From NCBI RefSeq assembly GCF_008728515.1, contig NC_044995.1, forward strand, positions 44,121,576 through 44,185,575: a DNA stretch of 64,000 nucleotides, read 5' to 3'. The notes beneath the pieces were generated by a model, which was given only the letters and a program-made list of their open reading frames with translations, did no database searches and was not told where the DNA came from. Numbering within the stretch: position 1 is the first letter of the stretch; the number at the start of each line of letters is the position of its first letter. The position numbers were made by a program, and so were the translations under genes. Source of the DNA: Papio anubis. Taxonomy: Eukaryota; Chordata; Mammalia; Primates; Cercopithecidae. Shown here one piece after another: positions 63,973-64,000 of this stretch.

Positions 63973-64000
63973 GCTTTATTTTACATCTCAGGATTCTACG

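Larger units (their letters stand above)
61716..64000. other. ARHGEF18 intron to window end
   Basis: Four Alu elements and unique DNA. I looked for the preceding DH exons on the minus strand and found none, so they should lie beyond 64000. Confidence 0.5.

Overview
The window is nuclear DNA of a catarrhine primate, most likely an Old World monkey. About half of it is Alu. Several young AluY copies carry the variant GATCCGGCCAC in the right arm, which I associate with cercopithecoid AluYR copies rather than human AluY. Three spliced genes can be read exon by exon: TEX45 (also SAXO5 or C19orf45), PEX11G and ARHGEF18. They are neighbours on human chromosome 19p13.2, and here they appear in the reverse of human orientation.

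Layout. Bases 1-2950 are intergenic. TEX45 lies on the minus strand with seven coding exons between 10941 and 2958; all intron phases agree and the product is 465 residues. From 10960 to 21840 is a repeat-rich spacer holding nested Alus, an old L1 broken by insertions, a 0.4-kb GGAA tract and several local duplications. PEX11G lies on the plus strand, from a CpG-rich promoter near 21840 to a stop at 33687; its five exons give the full 241 residues. A 2.7-kb convergent spacer separates it from the 3' end of ARHGEF18. ARHGEF18 lies on the minus strand. Fourteen coding exons (60708 to 38969) encode the end of its DH domain, the PH domain, coiled coils and the proline-rich tail; earlier exons lie beyond the right edge.

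The genes work in different places. TEX45 is a probable sperm axonemal microtubule protein, PEX11G a peroxisomal membrane protein and ARHGEF18 a RhoA exchange factor. Nothing suggests that they act together.

The most unusual part is 54.9-61.7 kb, where four unrelated tandem repeat arrays surround the last DH exons of ARHGEF18. At 56521-56606, between two arrays, the sequence closely matches the Oxford Nanopore rapid-sequencing adapter. This points to an untrimmed or chimeric long read in the assembly. It can explain the frame conflict in the adjacent exon, the missing splice acceptor of the other DH exon and the badly eroded Alu nearby. No new biological system was found. The best signals are this assembly artefact and several local duplications: the PEX11G upstream region copied into an Alu, a two-source mosaic at 16.6 kb, and a 0.3-kb duplication flanking a TEX45 exon.
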